Shown: piece after piece, positions 16,817 to 25,054 of the stretch
How positions within the stretch are numbered: the first letter of the stretch is position 1
Layout: each line of letters starts with the position of its first letter
Assembly: GCA_946482565.1 (NCBI GenBank)
Contig: CAMLSB010000011.1
Location: 1 to 25,919, forward strand
Direction: 5' to 3'
DNA: 25,919 bases
Origin: an uncultured Lysobacteraceae bacterium
GTDB taxonomy: Bacteria > Pseudomonadota > Gammaproteobacteria > Xanthomonadales > Xanthomonadaceae
Translations under genes and position numbers: made by a program
Notes under the pieces: generated by a model
Databases searched by the model: none
What the model saw: the letters and a program-made list of their open reading frames with translations, nothing else
What the model was told of the DNA's origin: nothing

Positions 16817-19255
16817 ATGCGACTTCCGATCACGTTCATCAAGAAGTTGATGACTACCCTCAGGAACATCCCGAGCGCGAATCGCTTGCGAGGTGCGCTT
16901 TACATGGTGTACCGCAAGCACTCGGGGTTGGCGGTCAACACGATACTGCTGGAATCGCACCGCGGTACCGACTTCACTGGAAACCCGCATCACATGGCGA
17001 GGCTCCTCCTTTCGTCGCCGCGGTACGCGCAGTACAGGCTCGTGATCGTGGGTCCGCGCAAGAAGACTTCTTCGTTACGCGTTCCACCGGGTCGCGACGT
17101 CGTGTTCTGCGCAGAAGGCTCCGCGAAATATTGCCGCCACCTCGCGACTGCTGCCCTGCTCGTCAACGACACGACATTCCCCGTCTATTTTTCGCGTCGT
17201 GACGGCCAGAAATACCTCAACACGTGGCACGGAACACCGCTCAAGGCGCTCGGGCGCCGAACGGCCCAGGACACTTTCACCTACTTGTCGAATACGCAGC
17301 GCAACCTGCTGCACGCGACCCACGTGCTCGCGCCCAACCGGCATACCGAAGACGCATTGTTGCGGGATTACATGGTCGAGCGCGCGTGGACGGGAACCGT
17401 CCTGCGTGGCGGGTACCCCCGCAACGACGCGTTGCTGGCCCCTATCGGACCGATGCTGTCCTCCGACCAGCACCTGCATGTAGCGTTCATGCCCACGTGG
17501 CGCGGCACGCTTTCCAGCAAAGATGCGGCCAACCGCAAGCTCCTGGACGACACCGCATCGCTGCTTGCGCGTCTCGACGACGCCCTGCCGGAACGTATCG
17601 TTGTCTGGGTTCGGCTGCATCCGCTCGTCGGGCAGGCGCTGGACCTTTCTGGCTATCGCAAGGTACGTCCGTTCCCGGTTGGCGCCGAGAGTTACGACCA
17701 TCTCGGCCGCTGTGATGCGCTGGTCACCGATTACTCCTCGGTACTTTTCGACTTTGCGGCGAGCGGACGGCCGGTACTGCTCCACATGCCTGACCTGGCG
17801 ACCTATCGCGAGGAACGCGACTTCTGCCTCGATCCTGAGGGGCTCCCGTTCCCGCGCTTCTCCGACACGGAATCGCTGATTGCGGGGATATCCGCACTGC
17901 AACCCGGGCAACAGGCCCGTTTCCCGGATTTCATTGCCACTTACTGCCCATACGACGACGGCAATGCGACGGCAAAGCTCTGCGCGGAATTCGTGGAAGG
18001 CGTCGATGCGATTCCCAAGCGCGAGGTAAGGCCTTCGCCCGAGCGGGTCAACCTGTTGCTTTTCGCCGGCTCGTTCCTCAACAACGGCATAACCACCTCG
18101 CTGAAATGCCTCGTCGCCTGCATCGATCGTTCCAAGTACAACATTTTCATATGCCTTGGCGCCAATGCCGCGGAAGCGAACGGGGGCGCCTGGTTCCACC
18201 AACTCGACCAGGACGTCGGCTTCATCGTCACCCGCAACTGGCTGGGGCTGACCCCGCTGGAAGCCATTGGCTTCGCGCTTCGGGACCTGTTCGGCCTGCG
18301 CTGGAATGCTCATGGTCGCTTCCTGCAGCGTGTCTGGACCCGGGAATACCGCAGGTTGTTCGGCTCGGCCAGGTTCGACGCGTTCGTGCATTTCACCGGC
18401 TACGATCGTCGCGCCGCATTCCTCATGCTCGGTGCCGCCTCGACGCGAGTGATATTCGTCCACAACGAGATGTTGCAGGAGACCCGATCCAAGGCAATGG
18501 ATGCACGTGCACTTCGCATGGCATACGACCTGGCCGACCGGATCGCGGTAGTGAGGCCAGGGCTGGAACGTGGCTACGACGAAGCTATCCAGAAGATCAG
18601 CCACAAGGTGATCCACGTGGCCAACACCGTCCCGACGGATTGCATCGAACGCAGCAGGCAGCCCCTCGAAAGGGTGCTCCACTCGACGACTAGCCCCGGC
18701 GATCGGGAACGATTCGTCAACATCATGTCGAGAGAAGCGTTCACGTTCGTAAACCTTGCGCGGTTTTCGCGCGAAAAAGGCCAAGTCAGGCTGATCGAGG
18801 GATTCGAACAGGTGTATGCCCGGGAGTCGCATGCGCGACTCGTCATCCTCGGGGGCTATGGGCCCGAGCTAGACGCAGTCCGCCTCCGTGCGCAGCAGTC
18901 CACGGCCCGCGAGGCAATCTACGTCGGCTTGGGCTCCACGAATCCTTTCCCGCTCCTCGCGAAGGCGGGCGCCTTCGTCCTGCCCTCGATATACGAAGGG
19001 TTGCCGCTGGTGCTGTTCGAATGCCTGGCTCTTGGGGTGCCCATCATCGCGACGGAAATCCCCGGCCCGGCCGAATTCCTCGCCCAAGGCTATGGATTAC
19101 TGGTCGAAAACAGTACGCGAGGGATCGTCGAAGGGCTCAATGCGGCCCTCGCCGGCCAATTGCCGACGAAGCCCTATGATCTCCACGCACACAACCGGGA
19201 AGCTGTCGCCATGTTCCATCGCGCCATCCAGCCGACCGCACCGGGAGCCGAATGA
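16817..19255 (+). CDS. Two-domain polymerase: TagF-like glycerophosphotransferase fused to a GT4 glycosyltransferase
   Basis: Predicted cytoplasmic, membrane-associated enzyme of 812 aa. The N-terminal half (about 1-400) matches CDP-glycerol glycerophosphotransferases of wall teichoic acid synthesis: catalytic-type motifs Trp-His-Gly 137-139 (LNTWHGTPLKALG), GYPRND 199-204, PTWRG and Asp305-Tyr-Ser-Ser (TDYSSVLFDF). The C-terminal half (about 410-800) is a GT-B retaining glycosyltransferase with NLARFSREKGQ and the E-X7-E motif at Glu727/Glu735 (EGLPLVLFE). Such a fusion would alternately add glycerol phosphate from CDP-glycerol and a sugar from a nucleotide-sugar; comparable fusions are capsule polymerases in Neisseria and Actinobacillus. 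It overlaps tagD by four bases (ATGA). ATG 16817 is the first good start after wzt. Which sugar is used is unknown. Confidence 0.88.
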   Translation: MRLPITFIKKLMTTLRNIPSANRLRGALYMVYRKHSGLAVNTILLESHRGTDFTGNPHHMARLLLSSPRYAQYRLVIVGPRKKTSSLRVPPGRDVVFCAEGSAKYCRHLATAALLVNDTTFPVYFSRRDGQKYLNTWHGTPLKALGRRTAQDTFTYLSNTQRNLLHATHVLAPNRHTEDALLRDYMVERAWTGTVLRGGYPRNDALLAPIGPMLSSDQHLHVAFMPTWRGTLSSKDAANRKLLDDTASLLARLDDALPERIVVWVRLHPLVGQALDLSGYRKVRPFPVGAESYDHLGRCDALVTDYSSVLFDFAASGRPVLLHMPDLATYREERDFCLDPEGLPFPRFSDTESLIAGISALQPGQQARFPDFIATYCPYDDGNATAKLCAEFVEGVDAIPKREVRPSPERVNLLLFAGSFLNNGITTSLKCLVACIDRSKYNIFICLGANAAEANGGAWFHQLDQDVGFIVTRNWLGLTPLEAIGFALRDLFGLRWNAHGRFLQRVWTREYRRLFGSARFDAFVHFTGYDRRAAFLMLGAASTRVIFVHNEMLQETRSKAMDARALRMAYDLADRIAVVRPGLERGYDEAIQKISHKVIHVANTVPTDCIERSRQPLERVLHSTTSPGDRERFVNIMSREAFTFVNLARFSREKGQVRLIEGFEQVYARESHARLVILGGYGPELDAVRLRAQQSTAREAIYVGLGSTNPFPLLAKAGAFVLPSIYEGLPLVLFECLALGVPIIATEIPGPAEFLAQGYGLLVENSTRGIVEGLNAALAGQLPTKPYDLHAHNREAVAMFHRAIQPTAPGAE

Positions 19256-19644
19256 TGATCCGGGTACTCACTTTCGGCAGTTTCGACGTCCTGCACATCG
19301 GCCACCTGCGTATCCTCGAGCGCGCCGCGTCGTTGGGGCACCACCTAACGGTCGGCATCTCGACCGACGCGCTGAACCTGTCCAAGAAGAACCGTCTTCC
19401 CGTGTATCCAGAAGAGCAGAGACTATCGCTTGTCGCAGCGTTGCGGTGCGTCGACAACGTCTTCCTCGAGCGATCGCTCGAGGCGAAGGCCGACTACATC
19501 CGAGGATATTCAGCCGATATTTTGGTCATGGGCGACGATTGGCAAGGCAGGTTCGACGAGTTCGCCACGCTGTGCAAGGTCGTTTACCTGCCGCGCACGC
19601 CCGCCATCTCGACGACAGCCCTCATCGAGAAGATCAGGGGTTGA
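19252..19644 (+). CDS. tagD: Glycerol-3-phosphate cytidylyltransferase
   Basis: Makes CDP-glycerol from CTP and sn-glycerol 3-phosphate, the activated donor used by TagB/TagF enzymes. The 130 aa are the normal size for TagD. The nucleotidyltransferase HIGH motif is His15-Ile-Gly-His18, and the second CTP-binding signature appears as RTPAISTT (115-122), a small variant of RTxGISTT with Ala in place of the Gly. The start is the first of two adjacent ATGs at 19252, in an ATGA overlap with the upstream fusion gene. Its presence is the best proof that the neighbouring TagF-like proteins really use CDP-glycerol. FMN/riboflavin or ethanolamine relatives of this fold are less likely given that context. 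Confidence 0.93.
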   Translation: MMIRVLTFGSFDVLHIGHLRILERAASLGHHLTVGISTDALNLSKKNRLPVYPEEQRLSLVAALRCVDNVFLERSLEAKADYIRGYSADILVMGDDWQGRFDEFATLCKVVYLPRTPAISTTALIEKIRG

Positions 19645-19645
19645 C

Positions 19646-20920
19646 GTGGAGCAGGAGGCGACACGGCGCGCACGCGGCAGGATCGGGCGACGCCGTCTGG
19701 CCGCCATGCTGGAGGCGACCAGCGCACTCCTCGGATGGGCGCTCGCCTGGCCGCTTACGTTGCTGGTGAGACGCGATGCTGATCTCGTGGTGTTCTGGGG
19801 CCGGGATGGTGGAAAGTTCCTAGACAACTGCAAATATCTCTACATCGCGACCCGAACGCACAAGCCATGGTTGCGCGCCGCGTTTCTAGGCACGATCCCG
19901 TCCGCCTGCGATATTCAGGACGGCGTCGAAGCCGGCGTGCGTGGCCTGCGCGCGAAATGGCTCTGGCTGCGCGCGGGAACCATCATCGTCGACAGTGTCG
20001 ATTGGCAGCGTGGCATGCGCGTCGGCGGATCGCAGGGCGCCCGCATCGTGCAACTTTGGCATGGCATCCCGCTAAAGCAGGTGCAATTGGGCCGAATCAA
20101 GGCTCGACGCGCTGGGCGGTGGACCTTGGAAGCTGCCGCTTTCCAGTTGTATCTCTACGTAGTCGGCCGCCTGGCGGAGGTGGACTGGTTACTCAGCACC
20201 AGCAAGGCGATCACCGAGCGTGCGTTCTCGTCCTCCTTCCGGTACGAAAACGTCTCGCATGCCGGATACCCACGCAATGACGTGCTCTTGCGCGAACCGT
20301 CGCCAATGGAGATGGCCGGGATCGACCTCGCCGCGAAGAGGGCCATCGCGGAGCACCGGCGCAAGGGGGGGCACGTCATGCTCTATGCGCCCACGTTTCG
20401 CGAGGGATTCCCCGATCCATTCGCACCCGGCGGCGTCGATCTTGCCCGGCTTGCGCAAGCCGCGTGCACCGCCGACCTTCTGCTCCTGGTCAAGCTTCAT
20501 CCCTGGATGCGTGGCAAGTCGTTCGAAGCGGCCCCGCCCGGCATCCGGTTCGTCACGGCCGATTCCGACATCTATCCGCTGCTTCGCGACGTCGATCTGC
20601 TGGTGACGGACTACTCCTCGGTCTTTTTCGACTTCCTGCTCCTGGACAGGCCGGTGCTGTTCTTTCCTTACGACCTCGACGCGTACGTCGGGGGAGATAG
20701 ACCTCTCTATTTCGATTACGGCGACATGACCCCGGGGCCGAAGTATTCCGACGTTTCGACGCTGGCCGAGGCATTGCCACGCGCGATCCAGGAAGGGGAC
20801 GCGTGGCGCGGGGAGCGCGCGCGCGTCCGCTCCCTCGTCTTCGACCACCACGACGCGCATTCCGCGGAACGACTGCTGGACGAACTTTTCCCCGCCGGAA
20901 GCCCTCGATTCAGGGCCTGA
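19646..20920 (+). CDS. TagB/TagF-like CDP-glycerol glycerophosphotransferase
   Basis: Predicted to transfer glycerol phosphate from CDP-glycerol to a lipid-linked acceptor. The 424-aa protein has one short hydrophobic stretch near the N-terminus (LLGWALAWPLTLLV) that may hold it at the membrane. Motifs of the family: Trp138-His-Gly (LWHGIPLKQVQLG), GYPRND 207-212, PTFRE, LKLHPWM and Asp322-Tyr-Ser-Ser (TDYSSVFFDFLLLDRPV). The start is GTG 19646, one base after the tagD stop with AGGGG five to six bases upstream; the frame stays open further up but only as a tagD shadow. A TagB-like priming role (one unit added to the linkage sugar) or a TagF-like polymerising role are both possible. Its 3' end overlaps the convergent gene by 11 bases. 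Confidence 0.9.
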   Translation: MEQEATRRARGRIGRRRLAAMLEATSALLGWALAWPLTLLVRRDADLVVFWGRDGGKFLDNCKYLYIATRTHKPWLRAAFLGTIPSACDIQDGVEAGVRGLRAKWLWLRAGTIIVDSVDWQRGMRVGGSQGARIVQLWHGIPLKQVQLGRIKARRAGRWTLEAAAFQLYLYVVGRLAEVDWLLSTSKAITERAFSSSFRYENVSHAGYPRNDVLLREPSPMEMAGIDLAAKRAIAEHRRKGGHVMLYAPTFREGFPDPFAPGGVDLARLAQAACTADLLLLVKLHPWMRGKSFEAAPPGIRFVTADSDIYPLLRDVDLLVTDYSSVFFDFLLLDRPVLFFPYDLDAYVGGDRPLYFDYGDMTPGPKYSDVSTLAEALPRAIQEGDAWRGERARVRSLVFDHHDAHSAERLLDELFPAGSPRFRA

Positions 20921-22073
20921 GCGAGCGGGTGAGGCGCTGCACGCATCGTTCCGCCGATTTGCCATCAGCCATGCCGCCGTAAAGGCGATCCCGGAGTTCC
21001 TTCATTCGGGTGCCATGTTCGGCCATGAACGCTGAAGGATCGGCGACGGACGCCTCCAGCGCCTGCAGCAATTCCTCCACGGACGCCGCCAGTTGCCCAT
21101 AACGCCACGACGCATCGAGGGTGAGCCCCTTGGCGAACGGCGCCGGGACATCGAGGAAAATGCCAGGGCGATCGAGCAAGAGGAAGTCGAAAGCTATGGA
21201 CGACCAGTCGCACACCAGTACGTCCACTACGAGGAGCAGCCGCTCCGTCCATGGATAGGTGGCAAATGGAAGATCGACGATACCCGGGCGCATCGCCTGA
21301 TGACGCGCGCCTTGGTTCAGGTGATCCCGAACGATGAAGATGGCGCCATGGCGCGCCGCGAAGTCCGACATCGCGTCGAAGAAGTCTTCCGGGCTGACCC
21401 CGAATGGATAGCCGCTGCGCCCCGGGTCGTCCTGCCGCCACGTCGGCGCGAAGAGCACCACTTTCGCGCCCGGAGGAATCCCGAGTTCGCGGCGTACTTC
21501 CGACGCATCCGTCTTGCCGTCCACCAGGATGTCCGTCCTGGCATAGCCGGTCGCGAACACCCGCAACGGCGAGAAGCCGAAACGCTGCGCGTAGATCTCG
21601 GCAAGGAAAGGAGAAGCAACCCATATCTCATCGAAACGGCGCTGGACGCTGAAATCGTCCCGGTCAAACCCCTTGAACGGAATCCCGTGCCATGCATCGA
21701 AGAACTTCAAATCGGTCAGGGCCTGCATGGGGCGAATCGAATGCAGCCCGTGATCGCTGATGACGGCATCCGCGCTTGCCAACCAGGCCACGGCGGGCCA
21801 GGAAATCGCGAAAATGGCGCGCTCTCCCTTCGAACGAAGACGCCAGCAATAAGCGAGGTCCATCGTCAGGAAACATGATTCGAAATCGGAACCGTGTTCT
21901 TCCAGGGCGCGATACGTCGGCAACAAGTTCCCCGCCAGCTTGTGCCCGTAGAAAATCACCCTCTGTCGCGGATTCTTCCTGGCGAACGGGCGCAAAAGGA
22001 TCGCGACGGCCACGATCCCGGTAAAAGCGCCCAGCAACAGCCAATGCAAGGGGTTGCGCTTGTCGATTTTCAC
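20910..22073 (-). CDS. Membrane-anchored TagB/TagF-like glycerophosphotransferase
   Basis: Third enzyme of this family in the window, 387 aa. An N-terminal membrane helix (HWLLLGAFTGIVAVAILL, about 10-28) precedes the GT-B-like catalytic part with Trp128-His-Gly (AWHGIPFKGF), Gly176-Tyr-Ala-Arg-Thr-Asp, APTWRQ and Cys-Asp289-Trp-Ser-Ser. The last two motifs differ from the GYPRND and TDYSS of the two plus-strand enzymes, so it belongs to another branch and may use another acceptor or another CDP-alditol such as CDP-ribitol. The start is GTG 22073, in a GTGA overlap with the stop of the upstream GT4 gene. It is the last gene of the minus-strand operon and meets the plus-strand operon tail to tail with an 11-bp overlap. 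Confidence 0.87.
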   Translation of the reverse strand: MKIDKRNPLHWLLLGAFTGIVAVAILLRPFARKNPRQRVIFYGHKLAGNLLPTYRALEEHGSDFESCFLTMDLAYCWRLRSKGERAIFAISWPAVAWLASADAVISDHGLHSIRPMQALTDLKFFDAWHGIPFKGFDRDDFSVQRRFDEIWVASPFLAEIYAQRFGFSPLRVFATGYARTDILVDGKTDASEVRRELGIPPGAKVVLFAPTWRQDDPGRSGYPFGVSPEDFFDAMSDFAARHGAIFIVRDHLNQGARHQAMRPGIVDLPFATYPWTERLLLVVDVLVCDWSSIAFDFLLLDRPGIFLDVPAPFAKGLTLDASWRYGQLAASVEELLQALEASVADPSAFMAEHGTRMKELRDRLYGGMADGKSAERCVQRLTRSLRP

Positions 22074-23275
22074 CGCAATTGGTCCAGCAGGTCCGCGTAT
22101 CCGTTCGCAACGAAATCCCAATCGAATTTCCGCTTCAGGTTCGCTCCCTGGCGCAGCGCGTCCGCGGCGGCGCGCTCCCGGGCCAGAACCAAACGAACCA
22201 CCTTTTCCGCGATGGAGCGTGGATTCGCGGGCTCCGCGCAAAACTCCGGCCATGCCCCTTCGAACACGTCCTTCACAGCCGGAATCCTGGTGGTCACCAC
22301 CGGACATCCACAGGCCAGCGCTTCGACCATGACGAGCCCCAATCCATCGCGATCGCCGCTTTCGGCTTGGACGAATGGGGCAACCAAGGTCGTGGCGCGC
22401 TGGTAGAACCCAGGCAGCCGTGACTGCGGGACTGCGCCCTGGAACGCAACGCGTTCCGACATGCCCAGGCGTCGCGCTCGATCGCGCAATTCGGCTTCCT
22501 CGGGACCGAATCCCACGACCGTCAGCCGCACGTCCGGGACCGCCGAAGCAATCTCCGGAAGTGCATCGAGCAGATAACGAAGCCCCTTCTTCTCGACCAG
22601 CCTACCGACGAACAGCAATTCGGACCGGGCCCGCGTTACCTCGGGTGCAGGCCGGAAAGCGGAAAACGCCACGCCCATCGGCTTGACGAGGACAGGAACC
22701 CCGTCGCCGGCCAGCTCGCCAACTGCTTCCTGCATTGCAGTACCTACGACGGTGATCGCCGCGGCTCGCTTCGCCACTTCCCGCTTCAGCCACCGAAAGG
22801 GCGCGCTCCCGAACGTATACAGATCACCGCCATGGATCGTCAGCAGCAGCGGCGGCCGCGGGTGGCCCGCCATCCGCGCGAGCACCGCAACGGATCCTTG
22901 CGGAATCAACCAATGGGCATGGACGGCATGGAATTTGCCGCGCCTGATCTGTCGAGCCGTTGCAAGCAGCATCCCGAGGAGGAATCCTGGAACAAGAAGC
23001 CATTTCCATGGATGACGGCGCAGGTTCGCGACCATTCCTCCATCGTTCACCAGCGTTTCCATTGCCCGCGGCGCATACCGGAAACGCGATACGAGTACGC
23101 CATCCATCTCTTCGGAAAGCTTGGCCAAGGGTGCGCTCGGCGCGAGCACCGCCACGTCGAACCTGTCGGCCAGCCTGCGGCAAAGTTCGTGGACGAATCC
23201 TGGCTCGTGGTCACCCATCCACCGCGGATAGGTGGAGGCAAGCACCAGCAGGCGAGGTTTGTGATCGACGCTCAC
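22070..23275 (-). CDS. Family 4 glycosyltransferase
   Basis: GT-B retaining glycosyltransferase, 401 aa, cytoplasmic and probably membrane-associated. The N-terminal acceptor domain starts RLLVLASTYPRWMGDHEPGFVHELCRRLADRFDV and contains HAHWLIPQG. The C-terminal nucleotide-sugar domain has LLFVGRLVEKKGLRYLLDALPEI and ESGDRDGLGLVMVEALACGCPVV, with Asp in place of the first Glu of the E-X7-E motif, a variation seen in the family. The start is GTG 23275 in a GTGA overlap with the methyltransferase stop; an ATG at 23317 is in frame but would overlap by 46 bases. The GTGA junction recurs at its own stop with the next gene. Donor sugar unknown. Confidence 0.9.
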   Translation of the reverse strand: MSVDHKPRLLVLASTYPRWMGDHEPGFVHELCRRLADRFDVAVLAPSAPLAKLSEEMDGVLVSRFRYAPRAMETLVNDGGMVANLRRHPWKWLLVPGFLLGMLLATARQIRRGKFHAVHAHWLIPQGSVAVLARMAGHPRPPLLLTIHGGDLYTFGSAPFRWLKREVAKRAAAITVVGTAMQEAVGELAGDGVPVLVKPMGVAFSAFRPAPEVTRARSELLFVGRLVEKKGLRYLLDALPEIASAVPDVRLTVVGFGPEEAELRDRARRLGMSERVAFQGAVPQSRLPGFYQRATTLVAPFVQAESGDRDGLGLVMVEALACGCPVVTTRIPAVKDVFEGAWPEFCAEPANPRSIAEKVVRLVLARERAAADALRQGANLKRKFDWDFVANGYADLLDQLR

Positions 23276-24027
23276 GAGCGGGTCTTGTGGCGCAGCAGGT
23301 AAACGTGCGTGGGACAAATCGAACGCAGGCGCCAGACAAGATGCTCCGGAAGCAGGTTCGCCACCTTCGCCCCCAGTGACGGCCTGGCTTCGAGCGCCAC
23401 GAGGCTGCGAAGCGCTTCAACGCAGATGTTCCTGGACTCGAGCTGTGCCTCGTCCATGAGCAACTCGATGGCCGCCATCTCCAGGGGTTCGCAATCGTAG
23501 GCTGTTTTGTCGAGGCGCCAGAGCGAGAGGTATCCGCTCCGCATCCCCTTTGGCAAGCACGACAGGAATGGCACGTGGAAATGCGGCTCCACCAGCTGCC
23601 AGCGATTCGGCGAAGCCAGGTACGCGACTCCCCGGGGTGATAGCACCCGCGAGATCTCCCGGAGATGCTTGGCCTGATCCGCCCACTCGCCCACGTGCTC
23701 GAGCACATGGTTGCTGAGAACGACATCGAAGCTCCCGTCTTCGTAAGGCAACTCGACCCCGGCCACGAGTCGAAAACGGTATCCCGCGAAGACACGGCGC
23801 TGGTCGACCACATCGACGGCATCGACGTCGAACCGGGGGTGCGCCAGGCCACCGAAATGGCTTGCGATCGCTCCCGAACCCGTCCCGATTTCAAGCAGGC
23901 GCAAAGGGCCGCGGGCGTCGCTGTCGAGCGGAAGGAGAGTCCGGATCTTCTCCGCCTTCGGGCGCCTGCCGGGAATATTCAGTGAGGCATGGGGCGCCCG
24001 CTCGCGAGTACTAGGATCGCTTGTCAT
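23272..24027 (-). CDS. SAM-dependent methyltransferase (class I)
   Basis: A 251-aa class I methyltransferase of the Methyltransf_11 type. Motif I (RLLEIGTGSGAIASHFGG) binds S-adenosylmethionine, followed by FDVDAVDV and the post-motif SFDVVLSNHVLEHVGEW. In an O-antigen or capsule operon such an enzyme may methylate a sugar or the growing end; terminal methylation is a known chain-stop signal for Wzm/Wzt systems, but no kinase domain is present here. The ATG at 24027 overlaps the GT2 gene by 17 bases; a GTG two codons upstream (24033) is also possible. The stop is coupled to the GT4 gene. Confidence 0.85.
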   Translation of the reverse strand: MTSDPSTRERAPHASLNIPGRRPKAEKIRTLLPLDSDARGPLRLLEIGTGSGAIASHFGGLAHPRFDVDAVDVVDQRRVFAGYRFRLVAGVELPYEDGSFDVVLSNHVLEHVGEWADQAKHLREISRVLSPRGVAYLASPNRWQLVEPHFHVPFLSCLPKGMRSGYLSLWRLDKTAYDCEPLEMAAIELLMDEAQLESRNICVEALRSLVALEARPSLGAKVANLLPEHLVWRLRSICPTHVYLLRHKTRS

Positions 24028-24892
24028 CGGCACGCCGTTCCGATCGCACCGCTTGGTACGTCAGACTCGTGATCTGCTCCGAGATCAATCCGATCAGGAA
24101 AACGATCACCGCTGCGCTGAACAGAAGCACGCTCATGTTCGTGAACCGATGGTAGTGCCAAAACGTGTACGCGTAGTACCCCGCCCCCAGCGCGAAGAAC
24201 CCGAACCCCACCGGCGCGAACAGCTTCAACGGCGAATACAGCGTCGCGATCCGGAAAATGATCAGCAGGAACCGCAACCCGTCCCGTACCGGCTTGATGT
24301 GGCTGCGCCCGATCCGCGCCGCCACCGGAATCGGCACGTACGCCACCGGGTACGCGCTGCGGAAGAACGCCATCGTGCTCGTGGTCGGATAGCTGAAGCC
24401 GTTCGGCAGCAGGTGCAGGAACTGGCGAAAGCGCTCTGCGCGCGCCACGCGGAAGCCCGAGGTGAGGTCGGCGATGCGGTGGCCAGTCATCCAGCTGGCC
24501 AAGCGGTTGTAGAAACGGTTGGCGAGACCGCGGCCCATGTTGGCCTGGCCGCCGGCGCCGCGCGCGCCGACCACCATGTCGTAGCCCTCGTCCAGCTTCG
24601 CGAGCAGCGCGGGCAGGCTCGCGGCGTCGTGCTGGCCGTCGGCGTCCATGAACACGAGCACGTCGCCGCTGGCGGCGCGCGCGCCGCGCTTGATCGCCGC
24701 GCCGTTGCCCATCGAGTACGGGGTGCCCAGCACGTGGGCGCCATGCGCGGCGGCGACGGCGGCGGTTTCGTCGGTCGAGCCGTCGTCCACCACGATCACT
24801 TCGGCGTCGGGAAAGCGTTCGCGCAGCCCCGGCAGGGTGCGGCGCAGGCCTTCGGCCTCGTTCTTGGCGGGCAGGATGATGGACAGCTGCAT
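24011..24892 (-). CDS. Family 2 glycosyltransferase with two C-terminal membrane helices (DPM synthase/GtrB-like)
   Basis: Membrane-anchored GT-A glycosyltransferase, 293 aa. The N-terminal domain MQLSIILPAKNEAEGLRRTLP leads to the nucleotide-binding VVDDGST (Asp36-Asp37) and the metal-binding DADGQHD (Asp83, Asp85). Two hydrophobic helices follow (about 225-250 and 257-282). This layout is that of polyprenyl-phosphate sugar synthases such as dolichol-phosphate mannose synthase, GtrB or ArnC, which charge undecaprenyl phosphate with a sugar for use by periplasmic GT-C enzymes. A partner GT-C is present (12747-14663). ATG 24892 gives the conserved start; the frame is open upstream only as a pilB shadow. 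First gene of the minus operon. Confidence 0.92.
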   Translation of the reverse strand: MQLSIILPAKNEAEGLRRTLPGLRERFPDAEVIVVDDGSTDETAAVAAAHGAHVLGTPYSMGNGAAIKRGARAASGDVLVFMDADGQHDAASLPALLAKLDEGYDMVVGARGAGGQANMGRGLANRFYNRLASWMTGHRIADLTSGFRVARAERFRQFLHLLPNGFSYPTTSTMAFFRSAYPVAYVPIPVAARIGRSHIKPVRDGLRFLLIIFRIATLYSPLKLFAPVGFGFFALGAGYYAYTFWHYHRFTNMSVLLFSAAVIVFLIGLISEQITSLTYQAVRSERRADDKRS

Positions 24893-25013
24893 GCGGCGAT
24901 TCCCCTTCGGGGGGGAGTGTAACGCGCCTGTTCGCGGGCGTTCCCGGCGCCTTGTGTGACGGGGGTGGCATTCTGGGGCTGGGGGGTTTGGGGTAAAGTC
25001 GCGGGGGGATATC

Positions 25014-25036
25014 AGCCGGCCATGGGCCGGCTCTAC
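25014..25036 (-). repeat. GTAG-type REP-like palindrome in the pilB leader
   Basis: Third copy of the 23-base unit at 1920-1942 and 6929-6951; on the minus strand it reads GTAGAGCCGG and so on, with a perfect palindrome AGCCGGCC/GGCCGGCT around a short centre. It lies 19 bases before the probable TTG start of pilB. The gap between GT2 and pilB (24893-25054) holds nothing else that could be supported. Confidence 0.7.
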
Positions 25037-25054
25037 ATCAGAGGGTTTTCGGCC

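Noticed and set aside
24970..24990. Sigma-54-like sequence (TGGCATTCTGGGGCT) before pilB
   Set aside because: The GG and GC doublets are nine bases apart instead of the required ten, and the TGGCAC core is incomplete.
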